From an uncultured Lachnospiraceae bacterium (GTDB lineage: Bacteria > Bacillota > Clostridia > Lachnospirales > Lachnospiraceae), in NCBI GenBank assembly GCA_910578715.1, contig CAJTRL010000005.1, positions 34,491 through 98,490 of the forward strand: a stretch of 64,000 nt of DNA. The letters run 5' to 3'. How positions within the stretch are numbered: the first letter of the stretch is position 1; each line of letters opens with the position of its first letter. Of this stretch, positions 24,015-33,419 are shown piece by piece. The position numbers were made by a program, and so were the translations under genes. The notes below the pieces were generated by a model. The model saw only the letters and a list, made by a program, of their open reading frames with translations. It was not told the DNA's origin and made no database searches.

Positions 24015-26291
24015 TTATTCCAGAGAATTTAATTTATCAACAATTTTCTGAATATCCCGCATAGATACATGACCGCCAAAACTTACCGGTCCGCGAAGCG
24101 GCATATATTTTAACATCGCCGCCGCCATTTCATTGGAAATTGCTTCCGCCGCAGCTTCACCGTCCTCTTCTTTCTTCTCGCTGCCAAAAATGCCTTTTTC
24201 CAATAGCGGCTTCACGATTTCCATCGCCCTCGGGTCCGCCATCACGTCGCCAATCGTCGTGTCCGTCGTATAGACAAACGGTATCTTTACGGTCGATTCT
24301 ACGGTAACGGTCTTGCTTAATACAATGTCTCTGGAAGATTTTCCAATCAGAATATCAAACTCGCCCGTCTCCACATGCCAGTCATGGATTCTGACACTGT
24401 AATAAGCGAAAGCCCTTTTATCCAGCGTGAAGGAAACTGTCTTTGTTTCTCCCGGCGCCAGCTCCACTTTGGCAAAATCGCGCAGTTCTTTTACCGGACG
24501 GATTACGGTGCTTTCTTTATCCGCCACATAAAGCTGTACCACTTCTTTTCCGGTCATTTTCCCTGTATTGGTAACATCCACCGTAACGGTCATCGTGTCG
24601 GTATCTTTCATACTTTCCTTATCGACGGTCAGATTGGAATACTCGAAGGTCGTATAGGATAAGCCGTAACCGAAGGGGAACAGAACATTCATTTTTTTCT
24701 TATCATAATAGCGGTAGCCTACAAAGATTCCTTCCCGGTATTCCACCATATCTCCCTCGCCGAAATAAGAAAGATAGGAAGGATTGTCTTCCAGCTTTAA
24801 CGGGAAGGTCTCTGGCAGCTTCGCGCTCGGATTGACCCTGCCGAAAAGAATATCGCATACCGCGCCGCCGACTGCCTGGCCGCCCAGATAGGCTTCCACA
24901 ACTCCTTTTACCTTATCAATCCAGGGCATTTCCACCGGAGAACCGTTATGCAGTACGACGATTGTATTGGGCTGAACCGCCGCCACCTTTTCAATCAGTT
25001 CATTCTGGCAGTCCGGCATCCGCATATGCTGTCTGTCGAAGCCTTCCGACTCGAAAGCGTCCGGAAGCCCGGCAAAAATGACCGCCGTCTTTGCTTTCTT
25101 CGCCGCCTCTACGGCTTCCTCCAGCAATTTTTCATCCGTCTTATCCACATCGTCCTGAAAACCCTGTGCATAGACGATGTTGGACATGCCTTCTACCGCG
25201 TCCATGGCGGATGTTATTTTATGACTGTTAATATGGGAGCTTCCGCCGCCCTGATACCGCGGCTTCGCCGCATATTTTCCGATAAAAGCAATCTCTTCTT
25301 TTTCATTTAACGGAAGCACTCCTTCGTTTTTCAGAAGAACGATTGTCTCCCCCGCTACTTTTCTTGCCAGCTCATGGTCTTTATCTTTATCCCAGACGGC
25401 GTTTTTATCCCGGTTCTCTTCGTACCGGAACACAATATTCAAAATGCGCTCTACTGCCGCGTCTACATCACTTTCTTCCAGATTTCCGCACTGAACCGCC
25501 CCGACAATCAGTTTATCATTCACACCGAGAGAAGTCGGCATTTCCAAATCAAGACCCGCCTTTAAATCCTCCACTCTGTTATTGACAGCGCCCCAGTCGC
25601 TCATAACATAACCGTCAAATCCCCACTGGTCTCTGAGCGTCTCCGTCAGATATTTATGATTTTCCGCCGCATATACACCGTTAATTTTATTATAAGAGCA
25701 CATAACGGTCCAGGGCTTCTGCTTTTTGACCGCACCTTCAAAAGCCGCAAGATAAATCTCATTTAAAGTCCGCTCATCTACACGGGAATCACCGGACATT
25801 CTTCTTGTCTCCTGATTGTTCGCCAGAAAATGTTTGATGCTCGTGCCGACATTTTTGTTCTGCACGCCCTTAATCAGCGCACCGGCCATTTCCGACGCAA
25901 CAAGAGGGTCTTCCGAATAATACTCAAAATTGCGCCCGCACAGCGGAGAACGCTTGATATTCACCGCGGGCCCCAGAATTACACTGACGCCCTCTACCTG
26001 ACATTCGTTGCCAAGAGCTTCTCCCATTTCCGTCAGAAGCTCCCTGTTAAAAGAAGCTGCCGTTCCACATCCTGCCGGGAAGCAGACCGCTTTGATGCTG
26101 TCGTTTACGCCGAGGTGGTCACCCTCCTGGTCCTGTTTCCTGAGTCCGTGCGGTCCGTCAGAAACCATGCTTGCCGGAATCCCCAGCCTCGCTACCGCCT
26201 CCGTATGCCAGAAATCCGCACCGGAACACATAGCTGCCTTTTCTTCCAGCGTCATCTGTGCCACCAGCTTCTTAATTTTTTCTGCTGTCAT
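24015..26291 (-). CDS. Glycoside hydrolase family 3, beta-glucosidase-like
   Basis: 758 residues, no signal peptide, so probably cytoplasmic. Usual GH3 order: N-terminal TIM barrel (MVSDGPHGLRKQ, GPAVNIKRSPLCGRNFEYYSEDP, KHFLANNQE, VMSDWGAVNNR with the nucleophile Asp), then the alpha/beta sandwich (FIGKYAAKPRYQGGGSSHI, FAGLPDAFESEGFDR, VVLHNGSPVEMPW), then fibronectin-III-like (PFGYGLSYTTFEYSNL, GKEVVQLYV). About 80 extra residues follow at the C-terminus. It cleaves terminal beta-linked glucose or related sugars from oligosaccharides; the linkage cannot be read from sequence. ATG 26291 after AAGGAGG. Confidence 0.93.
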   Translation of the reverse strand: MTAEKIKKLVAQMTLEEKAAMCSGADFWHTEAVARLGIPASMVSDGPHGLRKQDQEGDHLGVNDSIKAVCFPAGCGTAASFNRELLTEMGEALGNECQVEGVSVILGPAVNIKRSPLCGRNFEYYSEDPLVASEMAGALIKGVQNKNVGTSIKHFLANNQETRRMSGDSRVDERTLNEIYLAAFEGAVKKQKPWTVMCSYNKINGVYAAENHKYLTETLRDQWGFDGYVMSDWGAVNNRVEDLKAGLDLEMPTSLGVNDKLIVGAVQCGNLEESDVDAAVERILNIVFRYEENRDKNAVWDKDKDHELARKVAGETIVLLKNEGVLPLNEKEEIAFIGKYAAKPRYQGGGSSHINSHKITSAMDAVEGMSNIVYAQGFQDDVDKTDEKLLEEAVEAAKKAKTAVIFAGLPDAFESEGFDRQHMRMPDCQNELIEKVAAVQPNTIVVLHNGSPVEMPWIDKVKGVVEAYLGGQAVGGAVCDILFGRVNPSAKLPETFPLKLEDNPSYLSYFGEGDMVEYREGIFVGYRYYDKKKMNVLFPFGYGLSYTTFEYSNLTVDKESMKDTDTMTVTVDVTNTGKMTGKEVVQLYVADKESTVIRPVKELRDFAKVELAPGETKTVSFTLDKRAFAYYSVRIHDWHVETGEFDILIGKSSRDIVLSKTVTVESTVKIPFVYTTDTTIGDVMADPRAMEIVKPLLEKGIFGSEKKEEDGEAAAEAISNEMAAAMLKYMPLRGPVSFGGHVSMRDIQKIVDKLNSLE

Positions 26292-26371
26292 CCCCGTAAA
26301 TACCTCCTTATGATATTCCTGTATTCCCGTCCGTTCTCTCCTATGATATGCGCCTTAAAAGAATACGCGTT

Positions 26372-26572
26372 TTAAACACGCTGCCTATCCAGAAGTTCTT
26401 TCAGCGCCTCATCGCTGACGCTGACCCAGACATCCTCTTCTTCCGCGTTTAATCCGAGATATTCCCGCAAAGTCATGGAATCGTCATGGAGCCCCCACTC
26501 CTGACTGTAATCATCAATCTCTTCAAATTCCACTTCGCCGGCGAGATATTTTTCTTTAAAAGTCTTTTCCAA
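26372..26572 (-). CDS. Small acidic protein of unknown function
   Basis: 66 residues starting at TTG 26572, preceded by AAAAGGAG at good spacing. Sequence is acidic: EFEEIDDYSQEWGLHDDSM, then LREYLGLNAEEEDVWVSVSDEALKELLDRQ. No membrane helix or known motif. Small proteins of this composition next to metabolic genes are common in clostridia, but no function can be stated. It lies 80 bases upstream of the GH3 gene on the same strand and may be cotranscribed. Confidence 0.65.
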   Translation of the reverse strand: MEKTFKEKYLAGEVEFEEIDDYSQEWGLHDDSMTLREYLGLNAEEEDVWVSVSDEALKELLDRQRV

Positions 26573-26695
26573 TTTTTTTCTCCTTTTCGGACAGGAATTT
26601 CCTGTTTGGGAAATCTAAGTTCATTATACAAAGAGTGTTTTGGACTGTCAATGTTGAGCACATTTTTTCAACCGCCCGGGCATCCCTTTTCCAAA

Positions 26696-28021
26696 TCATC
26701 CTTTCCCGCCATCCGTCCCCGTCTCCATATCTTTCGGAAGCACAAGATTCAACAGAATCGAAACGAGAAATACGACCGCAACACAGTTTTCCGCAAATAC
26801 ATTTTGCACAATCTGCGGAAAAATCGAAAAAATCTCAGGAACCTGTGTAAAGCCGATGCCGATACTGAGCGATAAAGCGACAATCGTAATATTACGCTGC
26901 GTAAAGCCGCATTTTCCTATCATCTGAAAACCGCTGACAACAATCGTGCCGAACATCATTATCGTACAGCCTCCGAGCACCGCATCCGGCAGCGTCGCAA
27001 GCAGTGCGCCAAAAATCGGAAAAATGCCCGCAAGAATCATAATCGCCGCTCCGGTCGCAATCGCAAATTTGTTGACTACTTTAGTCATTGCCACCAGCCC
27101 TACATTCTGACTGAATGAGGTAATCGGAAGGCATCCGAAAAGGGAAGACAGTGCGCTGACGAAACCATCGCACGCAAGAGAGCCGGACACTTCCTTTTCC
27201 GTCGCCTCTCTGTTCAGTCCGGCCGATGCAAGGGCGCTCGTATCACCGATTGTTTCCGTCGCGGAAACGAGGAAAATCAAGATTACGGAGACGACCGCTC
27301 CGGCATGAAATTCCATGTCGAATGGCATGATACGCGGCAGCGCAACTACGGCAGTTCCCGCCAGCGAAGAAAAATCCACCATATTCATACATATTGCGGC
27401 CAGATATCCTACCACCAGTCCAAACAGGACGGAAAGCTGTTTCCAGAAAGACCTGGCGAAAACATGAAATAAAATACAGGCAAGCAGCGTCACGGTTCCA
27501 AGAATCCAATTCGAGGCCGAGCCAAAATCTTCTACGCCGCTTCCTCCTCCAAAAGAAGAGGCCCCTACCGAAAGCAGGGAGAAGCCGATTGCGGTCACAA
27601 CGCTTGCGGACACCACCGGCGTAATTATTTTTATCCAGTATACCGCGAACAGGCCAAGCAGTCCTTCCACGATACCGCCAATCAGCACCGCTCCCAGAAT
27701 CGCCGGATATCCGTATGTCCCTCCGATATAACAAAAAATGGACACAAACGTAAAGCTGATGCCCATTACAATTGGAAGCCCGGAACCGATTCTCCACACC
27801 GGAAAAAGCTGTATCAGCGTGCCGATTCCCGCAATAATCATTGCATTCTGTATCAGCATCGCCGACTGCTCCGCCGACAGGCCGCATGCTCCGCCGACAA
27901 TGATAATCGGCGCGATATTGGCCACGAACATTGCCAGAATATGCTGTAATCCAAAGGGAACTGCCTTGAGAACAGGCACTTTTCCGTCAATTTGATAGAT
28001 GTTCTTCATCTCACTTTTCAT
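26696..28021 (-). CDS. pbuX: Xanthine/uracil permease, NCS2 family
   Basis: 441 residues with about 12-14 membrane helices. NCS2 signatures are visible: PFGLQHILAMFVANIAPIII (core GLQHILAMF), a QNAMIIAGIGTLIQL segment, PVVSASVVTAIG, SATETIGDTSALASAG with the substrate-binding Glu, SQNVGLVAMTKV and the LGGCTIMMFG region. These proteins import purines or uracil with protons. The gene is 61 bases downstream of xpt, so xanthine is the likely substrate, as in the Bacillus xpt-pbuX operon; the symbol rests on that context. Confidence 0.9.
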   Translation of the reverse strand: MKSEMKNIYQIDGKVPVLKAVPFGLQHILAMFVANIAPIIIVGGACGLSAEQSAMLIQNAMIIAGIGTLIQLFPVWRIGSGLPIVMGISFTFVSIFCYIGGTYGYPAILGAVLIGGIVEGLLGLFAVYWIKIITPVVSASVVTAIGFSLLSVGASSFGGGSGVEDFGSASNWILGTVTLLACILFHVFARSFWKQLSVLFGLVVGYLAAICMNMVDFSSLAGTAVVALPRIMPFDMEFHAGAVVSVILIFLVSATETIGDTSALASAGLNREATEKEVSGSLACDGFVSALSSLFGCLPITSFSQNVGLVAMTKVVNKFAIATGAAIMILAGIFPIFGALLATLPDAVLGGCTIMMFGTIVVSGFQMIGKCGFTQRNITIVALSLSIGIGFTQVPEIFSIFPQIVQNVFAENCVAVVFLVSILLNLVLPKDMETGTDGGKG

Positions 28022-28082
28022 TCGTATGGTACCTCACATTGAATTTCTGTCAAAATGTCCGTCATGGGACTTAAGTTTCTCT

Positions 28083-28664
28083 TCACTGTTCCCTGAATAC
28101 GAGTTTTCCCGTCTGCGCATCCATCTCATCAATAATCGCCAGCGATTCCAGATGATACCCCAGATTACGAATCATCCGGCCGCCGACCTGAAATCCTTTT
28201 TCTATTGCGATACCGATGCCCGCCACGTTGGCGCCCGCTTCCGATACGATGGATATCAGGCCCTGGAGCGCACATCCATTCGCCAGGAAATCATCGATAA
28301 TCAGTATATTTTCGCCCGGAGACAGAAATTTTCTGGACACGATAACCTGATTTTTACATTTATGGGTAAAAGATTCCACTTCCGCAATATACATTTCGCC
28401 TTCAATGTTGACGCTTTTGGATTTTTTAGCAAAAACGACCGGAACCTGAAAATACCGCGCCGCAATACAGGCGATTCCGATGCCGGATGCTTCAATCGTC
28501 AATATTTTATCAATCCGTTCCCCAGCAAAACGCCGCCTGAACTCTTCACCCATCCGCTCGAACAGTCCGATATCCATCTGGTGATTCAGAAAACTGTCCA
28601 CTTTCAGCACATTACCTTCTTTGATAATTCCGTCTCTTTGAATCCGTTCTTCTAAAAAGTTCAT
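28083..28664 (-). CDS. xpt: Xanthine phosphoribosyltransferase
   Basis: 193 residues from ATG 28664 (MNFLEERIQRDG), with GGAGGAACG just before. It converts xanthine and PRPP to XMP for purine salvage. The PRPP-binding motif is ILIIDDFLANGCALQG, and the N-terminal LNHQMD, GERIDKILTIEASGI and PVVFAKKS segments match the Xpt family. It heads an xpt-permease pair. In Bacillus a purine riboswitch precedes xpt, but only 70 bases separate this gene from the one upstream and no riboswitch is visible. Confidence 0.95.
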   Translation of the reverse strand: MNFLEERIQRDGIIKEGNVLKVDSFLNHQMDIGLFERMGEEFRRRFAGERIDKILTIEASGIGIACIAARYFQVPVVFAKKSKSVNIEGEMYIAEVESFTHKCKNQVIVSRKFLSPGENILIIDDFLANGCALQGLISIVSEAGANVAGIGIAIEKGFQVGGRMIRNLGYHLESLAIIDEMDAQTGKLVFREQ

Positions 28665-28734
28665 CGTTCCTCCACCCATCATGGCTTTATCATTCCTGTA
28701 CACTCACACAAATCATCTATATCTTTCTCTCAAC

Positions 28735-29430
28735 CTAGTCCAGTCCCGCAATCTCGTCCACAGGAAGCGACATCACGACGCCCTGGGCCTTACTCTGCAT
28801 ACCGCACTTCTGGCCGATTGCCTGCATAATCGCCAGCTTATCCTCTTTCTGTGCCAGGATAATCACGACTTCCCGCTCCTGTTGTACATGGATTTTCCAG
28901 AATTTCAGGGACTCTTCATTTCCCGCCCGCCGGCTGTGGAACACAGTTCCGCCGGAGGCTCCGGCCGGTCTCGCCGCGTCCATAACTTCTTCGCTGTATC
29001 CCTGATTCACAATTGCCATAATCATGCTGTATTGATATTCCTTCACTTCGACTCCATTCCTTTCTTCAGGCCCCTGCCCCGTCTCTTCTCTTACCGCTTC
29101 CATCAGCTGGACAACATGCCCGCTGCTTCCCGACAGCGTCAGCGTAAAAGCAATACCGGTATTCGGCATGCCAAGATGCAGCTTTTTCTTCATCTTTTTT
29201 AAGATATCGTCCGCACATATTTTGGGCATCATGCTCATCAGAATCATTTTATCGATACCGTCAAGGCCGAGCATATCCATCACTTCGCTGGTAGCCGTGC
29301 CCTGTGCGTGAAAAAGGTGCTGCACCGGTATTTTTTCCTGTTTCAGCAAATCCTCCGCCTTCCTGACAAGTTTTGGCGTTGCGATGAGGAGCAGCATCCG
29401 GTATGCTGATTTTTTATGATGGCTCGTCAT
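28735..29430 (-). CDS. P-II family nitrogen regulator-like protein
   Basis: 231 residues; ATG 29430 (MTSHHKKSAYRM) or ATG 29436, both behind GAGGAGG, both overlapping the end of the DUF1538 gene. The N-terminal half has a ferredoxin-like pattern (LLLIATPKLVRKAEDLLKQ, GLDGIDKMILMSMM) and the C-terminal half a second one (YSMIMAIVNQGYSEEVMDAARPAGASGGTVFHSR), in which GASGGTV followed by a strand is typical of the T-loop/B-loop part of P-II-like proteins. It thus looks like two fused P-II-type domains. P-II proteins sense nucleotides or 2-oxoglutarate and gate transporters; the obvious partner here is the overlapping DUF1538 membrane protein. Confidence 0.82.
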   Translation of the reverse strand: MTSHHKKSAYRMLLLIATPKLVRKAEDLLKQEKIPVQHLFHAQGTATSEVMDMLGLDGIDKMILMSMMPKICADDILKKMKKKLHLGMPNTGIAFTLTLSGSSGHVVQLMEAVREETGQGPEERNGVEVKEYQYSMIMAIVNQGYSEEVMDAARPAGASGGTVFHSRRAGNEESLKFWKIHVQQEREVVIILAQKEDKLAIMQAIGQKCGMQSKAQGVVMSLPVDEIAGLD

Positions 29431-30961
29431 ATTCATCGTCCTCCTCAAATTCAAAGATTTCATCCATAGCGTCTAAGGAAACCGCACCCGCTGCTGCAGG
29501 CTGTGCCGCAGCTCTCATCTTGTACTGATATACAATGCCCATAATCTGAACTGCGATTAGCGGCGTCAGGGCAACCAGCGCAACCACGCCGAAAGCATCC
29601 GTCATGACATTGCCGCCCACCGCATCACAGGCCCCGATACAAAGGGGAAGTAAAAAAGTTGTCGTCATCGGCCCGCTGGCAACCCCACCGGAGTCAAATG
29701 CAATACCGACAAACATCTTCGGAACAAGCCTCGATAAAATCAGCGCGATGATATAGCCGGGAATAATAATCCAGTAGATGGGCAGCCCGGTCAGCACCCT
29801 CAGCATAGTAAGCCCGACGCTGACGGAAACGCCGATGGACAGGCATCTGTTCATTGCTCTTGCCGACACCGCGCCGTTCGTCACATCCTCGACCTGATGA
29901 TTCAATACCTGAATGGCCGGCTCCGCTTTTACAATATAATAGCCGATGAGCATACCGATTGGTATGAGAAGCCACCGCCAATCCGCCGCCGCAATATCTT
30001 TGCCGAGGGAAGAACCGACCGGCGCAAATCCCACATTCACACCGCACAAAAACAACACGAGACCAATATAAGTATAACCGAATCCGACCAGCACACGCTT
30101 CACCTGGCGCTGCTGGTAACGGCGGCTTATCAACTGAAAAATCGCGAAAACCGCAGCCACCGGAATAAGGGAAATCAGTACTTCCTTTATGTAAGGCGGC
30201 GTGCTAGTCATAAACTCCCACACAACATCCCGCGTCGTCACCACATTGGCTACCGCCGAAGAAGTATAGTTCGCCTGTGTCGGATTATAGAAAGAACCGA
30301 GAATGAGTACCGCAAGCACCGGGCCGACACTGGAAAGCGCAACCAGACCGAAACTGTCGCTGGAGGCATTCCTGTCGCCTCTGACCGAAGCGAGGCCGAC
30401 GCCCATCGCCATGATAAAGGGTACCGTCATCGGTCCCGTCGTCACGCCGCCGGAGTCAAACGCAACGGCAAGAAAATCTTTCTCGATAAACAAAGACATA
30501 CCAATCAGAATCACATAAAGCACAATTAAAATAGTAGACAGATTTATCTGAAATAAAATACGGCAGATTGCCATCGCCAGAAAAATGCCGACGCCCACCG
30601 CAACCGTCAGAATCAGAACATAATTCGGAATCGAAGGAACCTGTTCCGCCAGCACCTGCAAGTCCGGTTCGGATATTGTAATAATCGCGCCCATCGAAAA
30701 ACCAATCAGACAAATCAGGACGATATTGCGCGTTTTAGATATCTGTACGCCGATACCTTCCCCCAGAGGCGTCATCGCCATCTCCGCGCCGAGCTGAAAA
30801 AAGCCCATGCCAACGACCAGCATAAGCGCCCCCGTAATGAACATGACCATCGTGCCTATTTCCACCGGGACAAGTAAAATGCTGATTAACAGGACAATAC
30901 CCGTAATCGGCAGAACCGCTGAAAGCGACTCAAAAATTTTTTCTTTCAGTTTTGGATTCAA
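29414..30961 (-). CDS. DUF1538 integral membrane protein, probable transporter
   Basis: 515 residues from TTG 30961, the only start with a site (GGGGTG); an ATG just upstream hits a stop. About 12 membrane helices. The protein is an internal duplication: AFDSGGVTTGPMTVPF and SDSFGLVALSSVGPV in the first half recur as AFDSGGVASGPMTTTF and TDAFGVVALVALTPL in the second, and SEPDLQVL matches AEPAIQVL. That two-fold design is common in secondary transporters. The C-terminal tail is acidic (DEIFEFEEDDEYDEPS). It is the DUF1538 family; the substrate is unknown. It precedes and overlaps the P-II-like gene and diverges from glutamine synthetase, which suggests a nitrogen-related role. Confidence 0.88.
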   Translation of the reverse strand: MNPKLKEKIFESLSAVLPITGIVLLISILLVPVEIGTMVMFITGALMLVVGMGFFQLGAEMAMTPLGEGIGVQISKTRNIVLICLIGFSMGAIITISEPDLQVLAEQVPSIPNYVLILTVAVGVGIFLAMAICRILFQINLSTILIVLYVILIGMSLFIEKDFLAVAFDSGGVTTGPMTVPFIMAMGVGLASVRGDRNASSDSFGLVALSSVGPVLAVLILGSFYNPTQANYTSSAVANVVTTRDVVWEFMTSTPPYIKEVLISLIPVAAVFAIFQLISRRYQQRQVKRVLVGFGYTYIGLVLFLCGVNVGFAPVGSSLGKDIAAADWRWLLIPIGMLIGYYIVKAEPAIQVLNHQVEDVTNGAVSARAMNRCLSIGVSVSVGLTMLRVLTGLPIYWIIIPGYIIALILSRLVPKMFVGIAFDSGGVASGPMTTTFLLPLCIGACDAVGGNVMTDAFGVVALVALTPLIAVQIMGIVYQYKMRAAAQPAAAGAVSLDAMDEIFEFEEDDEYDEPS

Positions 30962-31180
30962 TTCATATCACCCCTTATAGTATACATTCGTATTGTACCA
31001 TAAAATACCTTTTTAAGATAGCACAATCTCCCGCTAAAACGGCGTTAAATTTGCTTTGCCGGCCTCAAATCCTCCTCTGAAAAAAATATGGAAAAAAAAG
31101 CCTTTCCTGTGATATACTTAAAATAGCTGTAATTGTGGAAGAGTTACAGAATTTCATGCTGAAAGAAAGAGGGGTTAAGA

Positions 31181-32611
31181 ATGGACCAGATTAAGGAAAT
31201 CAGAAAGTTATGTGAAGAAAAGAATATCCGCATGATTGACTTTAAAATGACGGATATCGACGGCCGCTGGCGTCATATTACGATTCCGGTGGAACGTTTC
31301 TGTGAAGACACGTTTACTTACGGTATCGGCTTCGACGGCTCCAATTACGGATATGCGCCGATTGAAAAGAGCGATATGGTATTTTTGCCGGACCCGGCTA
31401 CCGCTTATGTGGACCCTTTTGCGGAAGTTCCGACACTGACAATGTGCGGCAATGTATGCACCATCGGAAAAGGTGAAAACAAGCCTTTCGACCAGTACCC
31501 GAAAAACGTGAGTCTGCGCGCCATTGAATACATGAAAGAAACCGGCATTGCGGACCGGATGATTATCGGACCGGAATTTGAATTTTACCTCTTAGACCGC
31601 GCCCGTTTTGAAGTGACCCCCCGCAGATGCGGTTACTGGGTCGATACCAGACAGGCTGACTGGAACTGCAGCCTCGAACTGCCCGGCAACAACGGCTATG
31701 AAGTTCCCGCCAAAGGCGGCTATCATATATCTGCGCCGCAGGACGTCGGATATGATTTGCGCAGCCGCATGTGCATGGCAATGGAAGACTGGGGCATCAA
31801 AGTCAAATACCATCACCACGAAGTGGGCGGCCCCGGTCAGATGGAAATCGAAGTGGAGCTGGCGGACATGCCCGCAATGGCCGACAACACGATGATTATC
31901 AAATATATCATCAAAAATATGGCAGCTCAGGACGGCAAAACCGCAACCTTTATGCCAAAACCCATCTATCAGGAAGCGGGAAGCGGACTGCATGTACATA
32001 TGCTTCTCATGAAAGACGGAAAACCGCTGTTCTACGATGAAAACGGTTATTCCGGTCTAAGCCGCACGGCCCATTACTTTATCGGCGGACTGTTAAAGCA
32101 CATCGCATCCCTGTGCGCGTTTACCAATCCGTCCACCAACTCCTTCAAACGGCTTGTCCCCGGCTATGAAGCGCCCGTTACGATTGGATATGCAACGTCC
32201 AACCGGAGCGCGGTCATCCGTATTCCGGCCTATGCCAAATCACCGGAAGCGAAGCGGTTCGAGCTGCGCAATCCCGATGCGACGGCCAATCCGTATTACG
32301 CTTATGCCGCAATCCTGATGGCCGGACTGGACGGCATCGAAAAGCAGATAGCCCCTGCGGAAAACGGCTGGGGTCCCTATGATTTCAATCTTTATACGTT
32401 ATCCGAGGAAGAGCAGAAAAAAATCAAGGGCCTTCCCAAGTCACTTGGCGAAGCGCTGGACGCGCTGGAAGCCGACCATGATTATCTGACAAAAGGCGGC
32501 GTATTCCCGCAGCGCCTGATTGACGTATGGACTGCCCGCAAACGCGCGGAACTGAAAAAAATGGAACAGATTCCGAATCCGGCAGAATTTAAAGCGTATT
32601 ACGACCTTTGA
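31181..32611 (+). CDS. glnA: Glutamine synthetase, type I
   Basis: 476 residues. Condenses ammonia and glutamate to glutamine with ATP in the cytoplasm. The beta-grasp domain (IDFKMTDIDGRWRHITIP, GFDGSNYGYAPIEKSDMVFLPD) and catalytic domain (MIIGPEFEFYLL, QMEIEVELADMP, KPIYQEAGSGLHVHM, NPSTNSFKRLVPGYEAP, RFELRNPDATANPYYAYAAI) are complete. The glycine-rich GAGSG-type nucleotide motif appears as EAGSGLHVH. Length is slightly above the usual 445-470. Start after GAGGGG. Divergent from the DUF1538/P-II-like pair; ends at a two-way terminator. Confidence 0.95.
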   Translation: MDQIKEIRKLCEEKNIRMIDFKMTDIDGRWRHITIPVERFCEDTFTYGIGFDGSNYGYAPIEKSDMVFLPDPATAYVDPFAEVPTLTMCGNVCTIGKGENKPFDQYPKNVSLRAIEYMKETGIADRMIIGPEFEFYLLDRARFEVTPRRCGYWVDTRQADWNCSLELPGNNGYEVPAKGGYHISAPQDVGYDLRSRMCMAMEDWGIKVKYHHHEVGGPGQMEIEVELADMPAMADNTMIIKYIIKNMAAQDGKTATFMPKPIYQEAGSGLHVHMLLMKDGKPLFYDENGYSGLSRTAHYFIGGLLKHIASLCAFTNPSTNSFKRLVPGYEAPVTIGYATSNRSAVIRIPAYAKSPEAKRFELRNPDATANPYYAYAAILMAGLDGIEKQIAPAENGWGPYDFNLYTLSEEEQKKIKGLPKSLGEALDALEADHDYLTKGGVFPQRLIDVWTARKRAELKKMEQIPNPAEFKAYYDL

Positions 32612-32621
32612 CAATTTCAAA

Positions 32622-32653
32622 AAACGCCGTCGACCCAGTCGCTGACGGCGTTT
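32622..32653. terminator. Bidirectional terminator between glnA and the signalling operon
   Basis: AAACGCCGTC (32622-32631) pairs perfectly with GACGGCGTTT (32644-32653). T-rich tracts follow on both strands, ending glnA and the six-gene operon that converges on it. Confidence 0.88.
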
Positions 32654-32663
32654 CTTCTATATA

Positions 32664-33395
32664 TCAGTCATCATCTCCGCAATAATAGTCAAAATACAGC
32701 TCCCTCAGATTCTGATACGAGCCCCGCGGCAGATAAATTTCATCTCCGTTATCCATTTGCAGCATCTGGGTATTCAGGCTTTCCACATGCTCCAGATTAA
32801 TAATATAGGCCACTCCTACCCTGACAAATTCGTCGTGTCCGGCAAGCATTTCCTGAAGCCTTCCCATCGTCATACGCAGCTGCAGCTGGCGGTTCTCCGT
32901 CAAACAGATACTCTGGCTCTTTTTCTGCGCTTCGCAGTAGAGGATATCGTGCAGGGCGACCCGCCGGATAGTTCCGTCTATCCGCAGTAGCAGATGCTTC
33001 TGCTGCTCCCGCTCCATCGCTCTCAGAGTCTTATCCAGCACCGGAAACAGCTCTTTGTCCGAAATCGGTTTGAGCAGATACTGGACAGCATCCACCTGAT
33101 AAGCCTCCAGCGCATATTCTTTGGAAGACGTCAGAAATATAATCCGGCATCCGTTCCCCATTTCCCGTATTTCCTGTGCCGCCTGAATCCCCATCTTTTC
33201 CGGCATATAGATATCCATAAACAGAATATCCGGCATATATCCGCTTTCTTCCATCCTGATAAGAAGTTCATTTACATTTACAAAACAGTCGATTTGGAAA
33301 GGACAGTCACCATGCCATTCCTGATACTGTTCCAACAGGCTCTTTATCTTTTCCATCTCCGCTGCTTCATCGTCGCAAAGCGCAATTAAATACAT
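32664..33395 (-). CDS. LytTR-family response regulator (AgrA/LytR type)
   Basis: 243 residues. The receiver domain has the acidic pocket (ALCDDEAAEMEK), the phospho-acceptor Asp in PDILFMDIYMPEKMG, the Thr/Ser of IIFLTSSKEY and Lys of YLLKPIS. The C-terminal LytTR DNA-binding domain includes LLRIDGTIRRVALHDILYCEAQ, then the region around FVRVGVAYIINLEHVE and YLPRGSYQNLRE. It should activate promoters with LytTR direct repeats. No histidine kinase gene is next to it; instead it ends an operon of STAS, anti-sigma ATPase, cyclic-nucleotide-binding, GGDEF and MCP genes. Start 33395 after AAAGGAG. Confidence 0.92.
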   Translation of the reverse strand: MYLIALCDDEAAEMEKIKSLLEQYQEWHGDCPFQIDCFVNVNELLIRMEESGYMPDILFMDIYMPEKMGIQAAQEIREMGNGCRIIFLTSSKEYALEAYQVDAVQYLLKPISDKELFPVLDKTLRAMEREQQKHLLLRIDGTIRRVALHDILYCEAQKKSQSICLTENRQLQLRMTMGRLQEMLAGHDEFVRVGVAYIINLEHVESLNTQMLQMDNGDEIYLPRGSYQNLRELYFDYYCGDDD

Positions 33396-33419
33396 GCCCG
33401 CTCCTTTCGATTCCTGTTT

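Noticed and set aside
28665..28734. Purine riboswitch upstream of xpt
   Set aside because: Only 70 bases separate xpt from the previous gene, and no conserved purine-aptamer loops are visible there.
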